Assembly (NCBI RefSeq): GCF_024763615.1
Contig: NC_077222.1
Coordinates: 16,120,001 to 16,184,000 of the forward strand
Source of the DNA: Phlebotomus papatasi
Lineage: Eukaryota > Arthropoda > Insecta > Diptera > Psychodidae
DNA length: 64,000 bases
Direction of reading: 5' to 3'
In this document: positions 1 to 13,100 of the stretch, in pieces
Layout of the letters: every line of letters starts with the position of its first letter
How positions within the stretch are numbered: the first letter of the stretch is position 1
Notes under the pieces: generated by a model
What the model was told of the DNA's origin: nothing
Databases searched by the model: none
What the model saw: the letters and a program-made list of their open reading frames with translations, nothing else
Translations under genes and position numbers: made by a program

Positions 1-8
1 ATGCCATT

Positions 9-14
9 TTTATT
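9..14 (-). terminator. Possible poly(A) signal of Gcn2
   Basis: AATAAA is read on the minus strand about 215 nt past the Gcn2 stop codon. The context is AT-rich, so the hexamer could be chance; it is the nearest clean signal seen before the window edge. Confidence 0.25.
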
Positions 15-229
15 TTTTAATGCTCTTTCTTTATCTTTAAAAAAATATTTTCATTTCTGCAATAAAATCAATTCGAAATGTTCCCAATCATGGTTTTTTT
101 GTGCCCCTAAGTAGTATTTTTTTTCAACAAAGTCAATAATCTCTTGATCTGAAAAAAATTATTCGAGTAAACAATAAATCGCATCGACCCCTTTGCACTT
201 TTTCAAAGTGTCACCACCATCTTTGCGAA

Positions 230-1197
230 TCAAACAATAAATCTATAGCCTAAGTCTGGTATGCTGTAAATCCCAATGATGGAGTAAGTTCTCCGTGGTT
301 CAGCAAGTTCATCCATTATTTCGTCATAGAGAGACGTGATATATTTTTTGAGACGTGGAAACCTTTTTTTTCCAATTCGCCCCCACAAAAAAAAATCATG
401 CAAAATTAGCGCTGGAAAAGTATGAGAAAAGGTAAGAGAAATGAGAGACTCACCTTTCGATGATTTTGGGTATTTCATCATCCGTGGGACGAGTGGCAAA
501 ATCTCGTGGATCCAGTGTTCCCACAAAGAGTCCTAAGGCACTCATTGGCAGATCAACGGCATACACCCGGATTCTCTCTTTCTTGGCAAAGAGTTTGAGG
601 GTACTGGCCATGAGTTGCAGGAGTTGATTCTCAATGCGTTTCTTCGCATGACTCGCCACCTTTTCCATCGTTATGAAAAACACTTCAATGTTAGTGAAGC
701 ATGATGATGCCGAATTACCCTTAGTCCCAACACTTCCCCCTCCACTCGTATTCATCTGAGACGCACTGAAACTCTCACTCAGACCCGATTCTGGCGGATT
801 CCGTATCTTCTGCAGGTAATCCATGAGTTCTGGTCGACTCACTTGCTGATCCCGGAAAATTCTATTGTCCCACGAACTCACACGGAATGTCCCACCCTCC
901 CCCAAAACAATCACATGAGCAGCTCCCAATTCCTTGGCCGCCTGCTCTGCCTCTTCCTGATTGCATGCCTCCACAACGCCACTCTTGATATCCATCGTCC
1001 AGAGGCATCGCAGGATCTGCGTGACATCCTGCAGCGGTGGACGACAGCCCGTCACAGATATTACAACATCTATTGGCCTATATTCATTGCTCGGATTGGA
1101 ATTCAAGCAATTAACCAATTTGTCCATTGCAAAGGACAATCCTACACCGCAAATATTTTTGTCCGGAACGACAATTCCGCACGCTGATCCGGATTTT
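230..1197 (-). CDS. Gcn2: Gcn2 exons: end of HisRS-like domain and C-terminal domain
   Basis: Two exons, 1197-454 and 362-230, with a 91-nt intron between them. The first opens one base into a codon, which completes the CA left at 4964, and contains GVGLSFAMDKL, the end of the HisRS-like fold. It then encodes the anticodon-binding-like part and the C-terminal domain, including the conserved VYAVDLP motif. The last exon encodes a helix (LKKYITSLYDEIMDEL) and ends in YRFIV, in line with the family's C-terminus, which ends in a similar Tyr-Arg-hydrophobic strand. In other species the C-terminal domain mediates dimerisation and ribosome binding. Confidence 0.92.
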
Positions 1198-4100
1198 CTA
1201 CACAGGAAAAATCAATGAAGTTCCACTTCAATATTTTCCTCTAAATTAAATTTGTTTTCTTATTCTCTAAAGATAATATTGATAAAACGTGATAATTTTT
1301 AAGTCCCGCCCAAAAGTAATTTCAGGCCACGCCCCCTTCTGTAAAAATGACAAAGTAAAGCTAAGATTTGTGACTTTACATTATCTAATAAGGTAAAGCT
1401 ACAACACGGTCCAAGAAATTCCCTAACAGCAAATGAATCTTGAGAGAGTCAATTAGGACACGCCCACTTATGCCACTTCCTCAAAAACCCAATTTCAGAT
1501 TGAACTGAATTTTCCACACAGAGAAAAAACAAAGAAGTTACACTTTTATATCCTTTCAGATCAAATTTGCTCTTATTCTTGAAGAAAAATTATTTTATAA
1601 AAAGACACGGTACTTTCTGAGTATACTCCGACCAAAAGTAATTGTAGGTCACGCCCTTTTATTTATTTTTAATACGATGATTTTAGAGATTGGCTTATTA
1701 CGAGACAAACTTTTTTGGCCCCATCCACACAAAATTTTTTGGTATTTTAGTTTAGTTTTGTATCGCAAATTTCGGAAGTCAACGAGTTTCAAAATCTCAA
1801 AACGCTAAATACCGATCAGAAAAAAACCCGAGTGTCTCGAAATCCCGAATGAGATAAAATCCCGAAAAGCCAAAATTCCGAACGCCAAAATTCTGAATAG
1901 CCGAAATCTTGAAAGATCTAAATCACGAACGCCAAAATTCCGAATGGACAAAAATTCCGAAAGTCAAAATTCCGAATGGGCCAAATCCCGAATGCCAAAA
2001 TCTCGAAAGAAAAATTTTCGAATAGCCAAAATCTGGAAAAGTCTAAATCACGAACTCCAAAATTCCGAATGGACAAAAATTCCAAAAGTCAAAATTCCGA
2101 ATGGGCCAAATCCCGGAAAACCAAAATCCCGAATGCCAAAATTCCGAAAGCCAAAATTCCGAATGGGCTAAATTCCGGAAAAATCCCGAAAAGTCAAAAT
2201 TCCGAATGGGTCGGAATCCCGAATGAGACAAGATCCCTATTGCCCAAATTCCGAGTAGCCAAAATTCAGAAAAGTCAAGATACCGAAAACTGAAAATCAC
2301 GAATGGACCATAATCCAGAATCAGCCAAAAACATGAATAAGATAAAATCCCGAAAAGCCGAAATCTCAAATGCCAAAATTTCGCATTCTTAAAATCGTCA
2401 TAGCCGTCATAGCTATATAAGTAGCTTCTAGAATTACATCCGCACATCTTGAAGGCAGAGGAAAATTTTCTGTGTGTTGTTAAACGATTCAACTGCGTAT
2501 AATTTCGTCCCTTTAAGGATTTTGGCTCTTCGCGATTTTAATCGGCATTACATATTTCTTTAGATGGAAATTTTGTAAATTTAACCCATATTTGTAATGG
2601 CTTCGGCACACGTTTAGATCAGGAAAATTTCATGAAGTCGAAATTCGAAACCCTTTCTTTCTCGCATGTTTTGCATATGACTATCTCATTCTTTCGCATA
2701 CCAAATTCGATTAAGCTAAATTGAATTTGGAGTGATGTTTAAGAGAAGAAGAAGAGTGCGAGAGAATGAGATAGAAATATGCAAAGCATGTGAGAAAGAA
2801 AAGGATTGGAATTTCGACTTTATGAAATTTTCCTGATCTAAAAGGTGTGCCGGAGCCATAAATATTTACTTTTTTACTAACCAATATTCAAAATTTCACT
2901 GAACAAATTTGATTTTTGTTGTTCATTTATTTTATCATTTCCAACGAGATTTTCTCACTCTTTATGGATAAAAGTAAAAAATACTAAAAAGTCTTCTTTA
3001 TTTTTTGCCCATCTGAAGCACTAAAGAAATCTCAAAGTTTTAATTTAGATTCTGATCAAAATTATCCTATTGCACCTGGTTTAAATAAAATTCGTTTTAT
3101 CAATATTTTTGTATTGAATTTTCGTGTAATTTTAAATTCAAATCTAATGACTCCGGCATATCTTTTGGATCAAGAAAATTTCATGAAATCAAAATTCACA
3201 TTCCTTTCTTCCTCCTACATTTTGCATACGTATGTTTATCTCACTCTTTCGGACTCTAAATTCGATTGAGCCAAATTGAATTTGTTGTGATGTTCAAAAG
3301 AAGAAGAAGAGTAAGAAAGGTGCGCCGGAGCTATAAAATCTATATTTTAAATTGAAATATTAATGGCTCCGGCACACCTTTTAGATCAGGAAAATTTCAT
3401 GAAGTCGAAATTCGAATCCTTGTCTTTCTCACACGCTTTATATATGTCTATCTCATTCTTTCGTACTCTTCTTCTTCTTTTAAACGTCACAACAAATCCA
3501 ATTTAGCTCAAAAGAATTTGAAGTTCGAGGGAATAAGATAGACATATGCAAAACTCTTAAGAAAGAAAGAGATGTGAATTTTGATTTTAATGAAATTTTA
3601 CTGATTTAAAAGGTGTGTCGGAGCCATAATGGCTCCGGCACATCTTTTATATCAGGATAATTTCATAAAGTCGAAATTCGAATCCCTGTCTCTCCCACAC
3701 GCTTTGTATATGTCTATCTCATTCTTTCGTACTCTTCTTCTTCTTTTAAACATCACAACAAATTCAAATTAGCTTAATCGAATTTTGAGTGCAAAAGAAT
3801 GAGATAGACATATGCAAAGCATGTGAGAAAGAAAGGAATGTGTGATTTCATAAAATTTTCCTGATCTAAAAGGTGTTCCGGAACCATAACATTCATTGAT
3901 TGAAAAGTCCTGCAAAGTCAATTGATATCCTAGGTAAAAATTTGAAATTGTAGATTTAAGGTTTGAATTTCAAATATCAAAATTTCGTTTAGAATTACAA
4001 AGCCTTGAGTTAGCGTAAGTATGCCAAATTTCGGCATAGTTGCATGCAAGCGCCAAAGTCTCAAGTTTGAAATGTAATATTTTTAACAAAAATTGATTTT

Positions 4101-7100
4101 TTTTATTCCTTCTTCTTACGGCGTTATCACACTTGCACATTAAAATTTTAATGTGATTCACATTAATTGTCGCTTGTGAGCGTCCAAATATGTTATTTGT
4201 GTCTTTGAGTCAATTAATATTTGGGGTTTTTCTATTTATTGATAAAGAAGTGGACTTAGCCTGCAAAAATAATTTTAAATTTACCTAAAGCATAAATATT
4301 TTTCACATTAAAAAATTAATGTGAAAATCGCATTAATTTGTCACATTAATGCCATAAATGAATTTATATCAAATTTTGCGGGCCAAGTCTACCTTTTTAT
4401 CTACAAATAGATCAAATTTTGAATATAAAATGATTCAAATACACAAATTACACATTTGGACTCTCACCAGCGACAATTAATGTGAATCATATTAAAATTT
4501 TAATGTGCAAGTGTGATAACACAGTTAAGGAGTGTTACTCGAAACCTCGTCGACAGTTTATCGTCTTTATTTTGTCTAAAATCATTCTTAATACATTTTA
4601 AAATGAATAAAAATATAGACAAAGCTTTGGTGCCCTATTTCGGCCACCTTCATTCTCATAGTTCCTTGCTTTTCGGGAATTCTTTCAATGTCTTTTTCAC
4701 GTCATCTCGTTTATCGAAGCTACGTTTCTTGTTATTCTTTTGCATTTTATAATCTTTTGAGTATGTTAAAACTAAAAATTCATGGAAATTAGAGGAAAAA
4801 AAAGGTGGCCGAAATTGCAAGCTGGCCGGAATTTGGCACACTTACCCTATCAGACTTTTTCTGAAATATTCCAAAACTTTGCAAAAAATTGTGAAAGTTG
4901 TTAAAATTGTAAGTTTCAAGAAAAAAAATGGGAATTAAAAATAAATTTCAAAATTCGACTTACTGAAAATCCGCCAGAAGATCATCGTAACGCCCTCCAA
5001 CAGCCAGAACATCTGGCCCTCTCTTTCGGGATTTCTTGAGATCAGCCACCATCTGCCACACAATCCCTCCTGAGCGAGCCCTGTCGAAGCCAATGGACAA
5101 TCCCGGCTGGAGGATCATGGGACAAGTGACACCCATTCCCTGGACAAGTTGCACAACTGATTCGAGCTCCCGGATGGCACCTTTGGCCAGTGCTGCTGCT
5201 TCTCCACGTCCCTTGACCAGGGACCGCAGGGCACTGCCATTGATGCTGCCCCGAGGACCACCGAGAGGTGATTCCGTGACCAACAAATCAATCAATGTGT
5301 TGGTGTTGTGCTTTGTGCTCGCAAAAATGGAATTAATGCTCGAAGTGAGTTGGAATTTTGCAATTTTGGAATCCTGCAGAAAGCAAAAAAAAAGCCTCCT
5401 TTTTAGAAGAAATTGTTGCGCAATTTCTCAGCCGGGGTAAAAAAGAAGAGGAAATCCTCACCATAAAATCCTGAATGGCCGCAAAAAGGGTGTAATGCTT
5501 ATCCTTGGGTACATTGCAGTGAATTAAAATGGCTCGAAGGAGACTCGTATGATTGAGCCGGAAAGAGAGATTCTTCTCCCTGAGAATCGTCAATTCCATT
5601 GATATTTCATAAGCCACGGATATTATTTCGGCATCTAGCAGAAAATTTCCCGTATTTTGCGATATAATGTCAAAAGCACACTCATAGAGTTGCTTCGGAT
5701 GGAAATTGAACACCTTCTTCTCCCGATACACTCGACCTATTGAGTAACGTCTGATTGATGTTATCCCATTAACAGCCACATGACTCGCAAAAGGCCGCCG
5801 AAAATCATACGGAAGATACACAACACTCCCTGAATTTTTAAAATAAATTATTCAGGAGGATATTCTTCACCTGGGATTTCTTTTTTTTTTTTAAGAACTC
5901 ACCGGAATGTGTCATCAATTTGACGGAATTTGTGTGAGGATGTCCTTTTCCAAGGGGTGTCAGGAGAGGTGTTATCACCTCAATACCTCCATGTCTTCTA
6001 AATACATTTACAATTTTTCCCTAAAAATCAAAAGACAGGAATTGTTCTTAAGAGCTAAAACAGAATTTAAATTTCAGCAATCGAAATTCACATCTCTTTC
6101 ATTCTCAAAGGTTTTGCATATGTCTATCCTACTCTATCGCATTCTTCTTCTTCTTCTTCTTTTGAACATCACGCCAAATTCAATTTAGTTCAAACTGAAT
6201 TTCGATTGAGAAAGAATGGGATAGATATCTAAGCCTTTGAGAGAAAAAGGAATGTGATTATTGCTTTCATCAAATTTCATTGAAAAAACTAAAGCCGAAA
6301 TATCCAATTCGAATTTTCTTCATAATACAATTTTATCCAAATCCAAAATTTGAAATCGAAATTAAATAACCAATATTGAAATTTTAATCGATTTTAGCGC
6401 CTCTAGTGATGATCATATAAAGTTTCTATATTCAAAAAAGGTAAGTATTTCTCAAGACCTTTCATATTAGGTGAGATTCTTAACAATCTCACCTACTATA
6501 ATCCTAACAAAATTTCATGTCGTCCGATCGACCTCAAACTTGGCCAAAATGTGTTTCGCCACTTCCTGATCACGAATATATATGTGGCTATTTTACGTTC
6601 CCGGCCGGCCGGCCGGCCGGCCGCTCTTTGGAGCTTAATAGCTCCTAAACTAAAAAAGATATCGACTTGCGGTTTTCGGCAAAGGTTATATATCGGGTGA
6701 AAATTGCAACATGGTGCATTGACCCCCCACCCCCCACCCCTTCTTCCGCCATTTTGAAGACCCCCCTTTTATTGTTTTCTCAATAGCTCCGCCCCTATGG
6801 CATCGAGCGGGCTCAAATTTTAGTATGTTATAGCTGGGCCTTAGAGCTTTCCATCAATACCAAACTTAAGGTCCCCCGACCCCTCTGACCCGAGCTATAA
6901 GGGTCCAAAAAAAATTTCTTAAAATGACCATAACTCCAGTTCTAATTGTCAGAATTTAAAAAATGAGGGCTTTTTGGAAAGCTCTCGTGAAATGCCACTT
7001 CCCCTTCTAACAACGCAAGTTCATAAAACCACCGCTAGGGGCGCTATTTTTAAAAAGAAGATTTTTCAATTTTCTAAGTTAAATAACTCATAAATTCCTT

Positions 7101-10100
7101 TATACATCGGGCTGAAATTTTAGTATGTTGTAGCCGCTGATCATACATATCAAACAAAAAAACACTTAAGCCGATCCATAACTTCTGACGCGAACTATAA
7201 GGGGTCAAAGTTCGAATATTGACCGGCCTCTATCTCCGGTTCTAATTAACATTTTGAGCTAAATTTTGGCTTTTTGGTTTCGTCTCAATGAGCACTTTCA
7301 GATGGAAGTTCAAAAAGTCACCACAGGTGGCGCTGCGATAGTGTCAAAATTCATCGAAATTCAAAGTCACTTTTCTCAAAAACGGCATTGTGCAAGTCAA
7401 TCAAATTTTAGTATGTTGTAGTCCAGTCTAGGACGTTTCCAAAATGGTGCGTAAGTGCGCTGTGGTTATAATAGAACCGGAGATATGTGGGGTCAAAGTT
7501 CAAGAAATTCAAAAAATCATATCTCCGGTTCTATTTGACCGATTTTGATGAGTGAGGGCTCAAACGAAAGATCTCACAAAATTATACAACTTTTTAGAAC
7601 ATTTGAACTTCGTGTGACCAACACCAGAGGCTCCACAGTCGAAAAACCAATTTCAATATAACATAACCTCAATTATCTGTCCCTTTTAACCTCAAAATAA
7701 ATTCTAGATATTTAAAGTGCCGAATTGAATTCGGAAATTTAATATTATGAGATTTCGTTTTCTGAGGTTAGGTCGTTCATAACCTCAAATTTTAAAGTAA
7801 CCTCTTGACTAGATACCCAGCGAGCACCAATTGCTAACCGATCTCAATTCAGAACGACACTCGTGAGGCAGTGCCATTTCCATATACAGTCGAGTTCCTC
7901 AAATTTGAACTCCTCAAATTTGAACGACGGTTGAATTCAAAGTGCAACATTTGAGGTTATATGAAGAAGTTTTGCATGAAGTTTGAATAAGAACAATTTT
8001 TCTCTGGTGCTTCCTCAATATTATCGTTATTATATTTACTTCCGCAACAAATTCCATTTATTTCACATTGATAATATTCTCTAGTTATTTTTCTTAATTT
8101 AGGGAAAGTGTATTTCACATAAATTCCGTTACGGTTTTGAAAATATTGTTCAAATTTGAGGAGTGGGAACCCAGCGAGCACAGTTAGCAGAAAAATAGCA
8201 TTTTCAGAATTTTTTTTTGCTGAATCGGTCTGCTGGCCAGTCAGCAGCCTTCGAACAAAAAGTGCTAAGCAAATACATGAAAATGGCACTGTTTTGCGTC
8301 CGCAGCGGATGATGGCAGAACTAAATACTGCCGGTAGTTGGCGCTGAAAACCATTTAGCAGATTTTCTCTTTCATTTTTTTCTTTTTCTCTCAAAATGAA
8401 TTTGGAATTTCCCCTGAAATTATTTATTAACTTGGGGGATATTATAATAGAGAATGGTCAAATAGGAGTATTAAACATACTCCTGACCAAAAATTCTGCA
8501 TTTTTTAGTGAATTGCGTCATTGTTTTCTTGAGAAAAAAAATTTATTCTAAGGAAATATTCAGTCGGGGGTTATAAAATTATTCATTACTTATGAAAAAT
8601 ATGTTTTTTTCTTTAGAAAAAATCATATTTTCCTCAATTTTTGCAATAAATATTGACATTTTTCCTGAAACAGCCATCGATGTATTACGCTCACATTCGA
8701 TCACAACTATTGTAATTGATCGCGAAACTGGATTTTTCAACATATTTAACTTATTTATGGTAAATAAAGTTGCAGAAGCATTAAAAACTCGTTTTAAAAG
8801 ATGTGGCTCCCCTACTTAGTAAGTTCAATGATGGTTTTAAAAATACTACAAGAAATTCTATTAGAAAACTTTTTATTAGACCAATGCTGTATTAGTTTAA
8901 TAAAACATTTTTGGATTATAAATTTTCTGAAGCTCATTTTTGCGCAAAAAATTACTTTTATTATCGCGGTAAAATAGCAAATTAACAATTATTGTTTTTC
9001 TTTTTTAAATGAAAAATTTATTCAATTTGATGATTTATTTTTTTAAATTAAAATGACACGTGGTAACAAGAGAGATTTTAAATACGTTTAAAGTCAGGAA
9101 AATATGCCAATTAGTTGGAAATCATTTTGTGTCGACTGTACCATTAAATGAAAATTATACAGATCCTTAATTTCATATGTTCTTAGTCTTTTAGTATTTA
9201 AATGAGTTTCCGAAGCTTTTTTTCAATATTTCCCGATTTTAGAATTCATGAAATATTAAAATATCCTGAAAATTCCCAAAAATTTCTTTGATTATTAATT
9301 TTCTGAAATAAGCGGACAAGAATTCTTGGCAATTGGTCGGAAAAGGTTGAAGAATACATATTATTCAAGATATAAATATTATTTTTTTTTAATTTTTGCA
9401 AATTTTAATTTTTTTGCTTTATTTTTTAATGTCAAATGTGGTTATTGTAAGAATCATGAAATTGTGATAATGGAAAGGGTTTACATTTAGCTTCTAATCA
9501 ATCCCGGCAACCTCAACAAAGACAAAAACCAAGTTCATTAAAGTCTCTCACTCGATTGGGGAAAATGAATTACTTTGACTAATCGCCGCTGCAATCGCTA
9601 GTGTCACTTCAAGCAGGGACCCATCAAGCCTAATGAAGATATTTTTCACTTTTCCTTGTAAAAATTTTGCAGCTATTACACCGCGACTTAAACAAATTTC
9701 CTCGTAGTTCTTGTATTATTTTGGCGAGCATTATGAAATATGTATTTTTAGATAGCTTTTAATGCACGATTTCGAAATATATCAGACTGATAAGTCAATT
9801 CTCTTTAGCAAAAAACTTGCCAACAGTCTTCAGTGCCTCTATTCAAAAATGCATGGAAAAATGAAATGTCGAGAGGCCCCTGCTTCAAGGTTAGCAGAGA
9901 ACTCAGCTGAAAATATATATTTTTCCAGCTGATTTGAAAAGGCTTAGCATTTGGTACTCGCTGGGTTGGTTAGCACTTTTTCTTCGAGAATTGCTAACCG
10001 GTTAGCATATTTTTGCTGATAATTCAGCAAAAATATGCTAAAACCGGTTTTTTTTCAGTTCATCGCTTGAAAAAAATGTATTTATTGAAAGGAGGAAATA

Positions 10101-13100
10101 GACTCACCTTAACGTACTCCAGAGTCGTGGAGATAGGAACTAAGCCAAGGTGGTAGGTGAGCTCTAGCACTGTATCACTTTGCTGAGACAGACATCTCGA
10201 GACCAAATGCTTGTACGTGCGACTCTGTGGATTGGCCAGGACATTGCGTAGCATCTCCTGCAGTTCTGTGGCCTCAAGACGAGCCGGTGGCACGAGATCC
10301 GACGTCAGCAATTCCTCAGACGATGGCCTCTTGGACGGATCATGATTCAGGAGCCAATGAATCACCTGAACATGCTGCGAATACTTCTTGTCCTTGATCA
10401 TAAAATCAGGAAATGTTATCGATGGAGATCTCAAGGATGCAATGGTTTTCACCCGTTCCATGGCCGTGTCAAAAGGTGGGATACTCATTTCGAATAGGAT
10501 GATTCCCAGTGAGTAGAGATCAACCTGGACAGAAGGAAACCTGGAGTTCTGTTCCATGGAATTCAGGATAAGCCGGGATGAACTTACCTTGAGATTGTAT
10601 GTGGACTTTGAGGCATTCCCCATGAGTTCCGGAGCCACATAGAGAGCCGTTCCGACGCGTCCAGTCAGAGTATCACCCATATCCGAATGCGTCAGTGTAC
10701 TGGAGGCATTTTGCTCCTGACTCTGCAGTGCCAGGAAACTCGTGGTAGCCAATCCGAAATCCCCAATTTTCACCTGATCCCTCGAATCCAGAAAGATATT
10801 GACAGGTTTTAGATCCCTATGGATCATTCCCTGTTGATGAATGTGACTCAAACCCTCAGCAATTTCCCGAAAGAGCCTCCAGAGCCGATCAGAATCCCCG
10901 CACAATCCTCCATCAATTGCCGTCCGGAGAGTACTTTTCTCACAGAATTCCATCTGAATGTACATGAATTGATTCTCAAAATGAGGCGATTTCCGAGATT
11001 CTGTCCGATTCTTCGACACACTTTCATCCTCAAAGTCCGACACTTCTACACATTCCCCGGCCGAATTGACAAATTCAATGCCATCACTGAGATCTCCAGC
11101 TGTATTTGGAATATAATTTATCCAATCACTGGAGTCACTTGAGGAGGACTCCGAAGAGGACTCAATCTGTGCCTGTTTCTTACTCTCGGGAATGCTAATG
11201 GAGAAATCACCTCCAGCCAGTTTATCCTGCCCAAAATCATCACTCGGCAATCCCGTTTCTATCCAACTATTGTAATACCTAACCACATTTTCGTGATTCA
11301 ATCTCGACAGAAGTTCCACTTCCCTCCGGATCTTCTTGTACAACTGCTTATTCCTGGCTGTCAGTGGAATCCTCTTGATGGCATACTGTCGATTGTCAAG
11401 AATATTTCTCACTTTCAGGACATCTCCATAGGCTCCTTTGCCCAGAAACTGCAGAAATTCAAATTCATTCTGAAGCCTCGATTGAACTGTGGAAATCGTC
11501 GAATGCAACTCATGTCGCTCCCTGGCCGGAATAACAGCTGCAGCTGTGGATTCCACCGCTGCAGCCTCACTAAAAAGCACCGGCTGCAGAAAAGGATGCG
11601 TCAGAAGTTCCACAGCACTCAGAGTCCTGTCTGACTTGCATCTCTCAATGTAATCTCTCATATTGGAAGTGTGCGTGGGCAGAAGAGCCTCCAGGAGCGC
11701 CCCCATTGCCGGTAAATCACTCTTCGTGACACTGGAGCATCCAATCAAATCCTGCAAATACGGCACCAGAGCAAAATCCGTCACCCGGATCGTCCCAGTA
11801 TTATCCATGAAGACTGTCGTGTCCAGAAGATGATTGTGGAAGACGGAATTATTGTGCAGGAAAATCATAGCATCCAGAACACCCTTAGCCACCATACTAG
11901 CACCCTCGGCACACCAGCCAAGAGTTCCGGAAATTGTGCAGATGCTAGTGCCAAGGACAAAGTCCTGCACGAGATACACCAGAACTCCCTCCTTCTTCTT
12001 CATGCACAAAACACATTCGTAGCTGATGAGATTTTTATGGCGCAACTGAGAGAGATTTGCCACTTGCCTCTCGATGTCTTTCCCCGCAAAAGACAAGGAA
12101 AAAATTTGAAATTATAACCCTTTAAATGGCTGTAGAAAAATTTTCATTTTTGGGTCACTGGTGACCCAATCGTCCTTAAAGGATTAAGACAACTCTAAGC
12201 CACGCCCCCGAAAACGGCGTTGGGTCATTTTTGAAATTGAAGACTCACTGCAACGCTTTCCGTGACTAAACATTTAAATAGAAGGAAGCGCTAGAAAAGC
12301 CCCGCCCATGAATAAATAGACCACGTCTTATACAAAGAATCAAAAAAAAAATACAAAAATTGGAATATATGTAACTGCAGTTTACCAGGAAGGAAAAATT
12401 CACTGACACCAAAGGAAAAAAACTACAATAAATTAAGACAACTCTAGGCCACGCCCACGAAAAAATAGAAGGGAGCTCTCGACAATCCCCGCCCCTGAAT
12501 AAATAGACCACGCCTTATACACAAAACATTTAAGAAAAATACAAAAATTGGGATATAACCTAAAGTTTACCAGGAAGGAAAAATTCCCTAAGACCAACGA
12601 TCCTTCGAAAAGACATAAAAATAATTAAATTTGCTATGAAGCTTTTTCCCAAGAGGGGCGTGGCCTATTTTTCCAGAAACATGTTTTTAGTTAAATTGTA
12701 ATTGCTGTTCATTCTGAAGTATTCTGGTGTTCCTCTGACAGTGATTAAAAAGTATGAATTTGTTACAATTTTAGAAGAAGGCGTGGCCTAAAATTTCTCA
12801 TGGTTGGAGGTCAAATTTAGGGCAATAAATTAAAAGAAAAAATATCAAACAAGTAAAAGAAGGGCTTTCTTGCCAATTTATCTATTCATTGTGATATTTA
12901 AAATATTTAGGTGTCGGGTAAAATTGAGTAGAGGAGACCGGGGTAGGTTAAAATATTTTAATGAATAGGAGGGAAGGTAGTTCCTTCTTCGACTAAATAG
13001 TGATTTCCTCAATATTCCTTCCAAGGCAAACTAAAAATCCCACTGTGTTATTCTATCCCTGGCTAATTCTGGCCCGGTCTCCCCTAATTTGAAACCATTT

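Noticed and set aside
2043..2492. 149-codon minus-strand frame
   Set aside because: It is produced by the periodic minisatellite arm; the translation is a repeat of FRNFWL-like words with no family.
7957..8394. 145-codon minus-strand frame in a Gcn2 intron
   Set aside because: No recognised motif, intronic, and it overlaps a foldback end; a length expected by chance in AT-rich DNA.
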